This document shows positions 63,696 through 64,000 of a stretch of DNA of 64,000 nucleotides, in pieces (within the stretch, counting starts at the first letter, position 1; each line of letters starts with the position of its first letter). Below the pieces are notes generated by a model. The model had not been told where the DNA came from, did no database searches, and saw only the letters and a program-made list of their open reading frames with translations. The stretch lies in contig NZ_AP022565.1 in assembly GCF_010727325.1 (NCBI RefSeq), positions 5,022,001 to 5,086,000 on the forward strand. Direction: 5' to 3'. The translations under genes were made by a program, and so were the position numbers. Source of the DNA: Mycolicibacterium alvei (GTDB taxonomy: Bacteria; Actinomycetota; Actinomycetes; Mycobacteriales; Mycobacteriaceae).

Positions 63696-64000
63696 GCAAG
63701 CCCCGCGTCGGCGGATCGATCGAGGAACTGCTCGAGCGCAGTGGCCGCTTCTTCACCCCCGGTGAGATCTCCGGCGACCTGCGTACGGTCACCCGCAAGG
63801 GAGGCCGCGAGGGTGATGTGTTCTACCGCGACCGGTGGAGTCACGACAAGGTGGTGCGCTCCACACACGGGGTGAACTGCACCGGATCGTGTTCCTGGAA
63901 GATCTATGTCAAGGACGGGATCATCACCTGGGAGACCCAGGAGACCGATTACCCGTCGGTCGGTCCGGACCGGCCCGAGTATGAGCCGCGCGGCTGTCCT
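63692..64000 (+). CDS. narG: Respiratory nitrate reductase alpha subunit, 5' end
   Basis: The first 103 codons are present; the gene leaves the window. DRWSHDKVVRSTHGVNCTGSCSWKIYVKDGIITWETQETDYP contains the HxxxCxxxC part of the FS0 [4Fe-4S] site that is diagnostic of NarG. The catalytic subunit holds Mo-bisMGD on the cytoplasmic side and passes electrons from NarHI to nitrate. ATG 63692 overlaps the narK stop, with GGAGG seven bases upstream. Corresponds to Rv1161. Confidence 0.95.
   Translation, partial: MSKPRVGGSIEELLERSGRFFTPGEISGDLRTVTRKGGREGDVFYRDRWSHDKVVRSTHGVNCTGSCSWKIYVKDGIITWETQETDYPSVGPDRPEYEPRGCP

Overview
The window is chromosomal DNA of a high-GC mycobacterium, most likely a rapidly growing Mycolicibacterium-type species. 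This rests on gene content (MmpL transporter, Mce-associated proteins, PimE mannosyltransferase, WS/DGAT-type acyltransferase, DUF732, 3beta-hydroxysteroid dehydrogenase), frequent GTG starts, many -10 boxes placed for leaderless transcripts, and gene order. From memory, the order tracks M. tuberculosis Rv1106c to Rv1161 with species-specific insertions: 3beta-HSD-xseB-xseA-Rv1109c-ispH-Rv1111c-ychF; echA-mcr-Rv1144-mmpL13-Rv1147; sirtuin Rv1151c-Rv1152; omt Rv1153c-Rv1155-Rv1155A; Rv1156; Rv1157c-Rv1158c-pimE-phhB-mutT2-narG.

Layout. 1-3.7 kb: HAD hydrolase and arylsulfatase (minus), TDT-family transporter and DUF1876 protein (plus). 3.7-10.3 kb: sterol dehydrogenase, exonuclease VII, IspH and YchF core block. 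10.4-12.3 kb: OsmC-like protein, rifampin ADP-ribosyltransferase (arr) and a methyltransferase, interleaved with degenerate copies of the ychF 3' end. 12.4-20.9 kb: permuted papain-like hydrolase, two alpha/beta hydrolases, TetR, two Mce-associated proteins, WS/DGAT-like protein, DoxX, and a DUF3556-type membrane protein behind a KstR-type operator. 21-24.7 kb: FadR-like regulator divergent from a thiolase / enoyl-CoA hydratase / truncated acyl-CoA dehydrogenase operon. 24.7-36 kb: fasciclin protein, gamma-carbonic-anhydrase-like protein, MFS exporter, then the branched-chain/sterol side-chain CoA module (EchA, Mcr, SDR, nitronate monooxygenase), a previously untracked 43-codon ORF, DoxX, MmpL with TetR, methyltransferase, sirtuin and GntR.

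37.3-46.6 kb is an accessory block between the Rv1152-like and Rv1153c-like genes: PucR regulator divergent from a Baeyer-Villiger monooxygenase and a self-sufficient CYP102-type P450-reductase fusion, then a methyltransferase, hydroxypyruvate-isomerase-like protein, DUF1697 and a lipoprotein esterase. 48.2-56.8 kb is a second block: acyltransferase-3 membrane protein, IS5-family transposase remnant, and a LytS/LytTR two-component system co-oriented with two DUF485 + sodium:solute-symporter pairs, probably monocarboxylate uptake. 56.9-64 kb returns to the conserved core, ending in a NarK-type transporter translationally coupled to narG, which runs off the right edge.

Taken together the window is rich in lipid, sterol and carboxylate catabolism. 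The most unusual items are the CYP102/BVMO/PucR cluster with a perfect 9-3-9 palindrome, the ychF-3'-end repeats around arr, a perfect 22-bp palindrome between phhB and mutT2, a stack of three hairpins next to a small ORF, and the truncated acyl-CoA dehydrogenase. No tRNA, rRNA or CRISPR array was seen.
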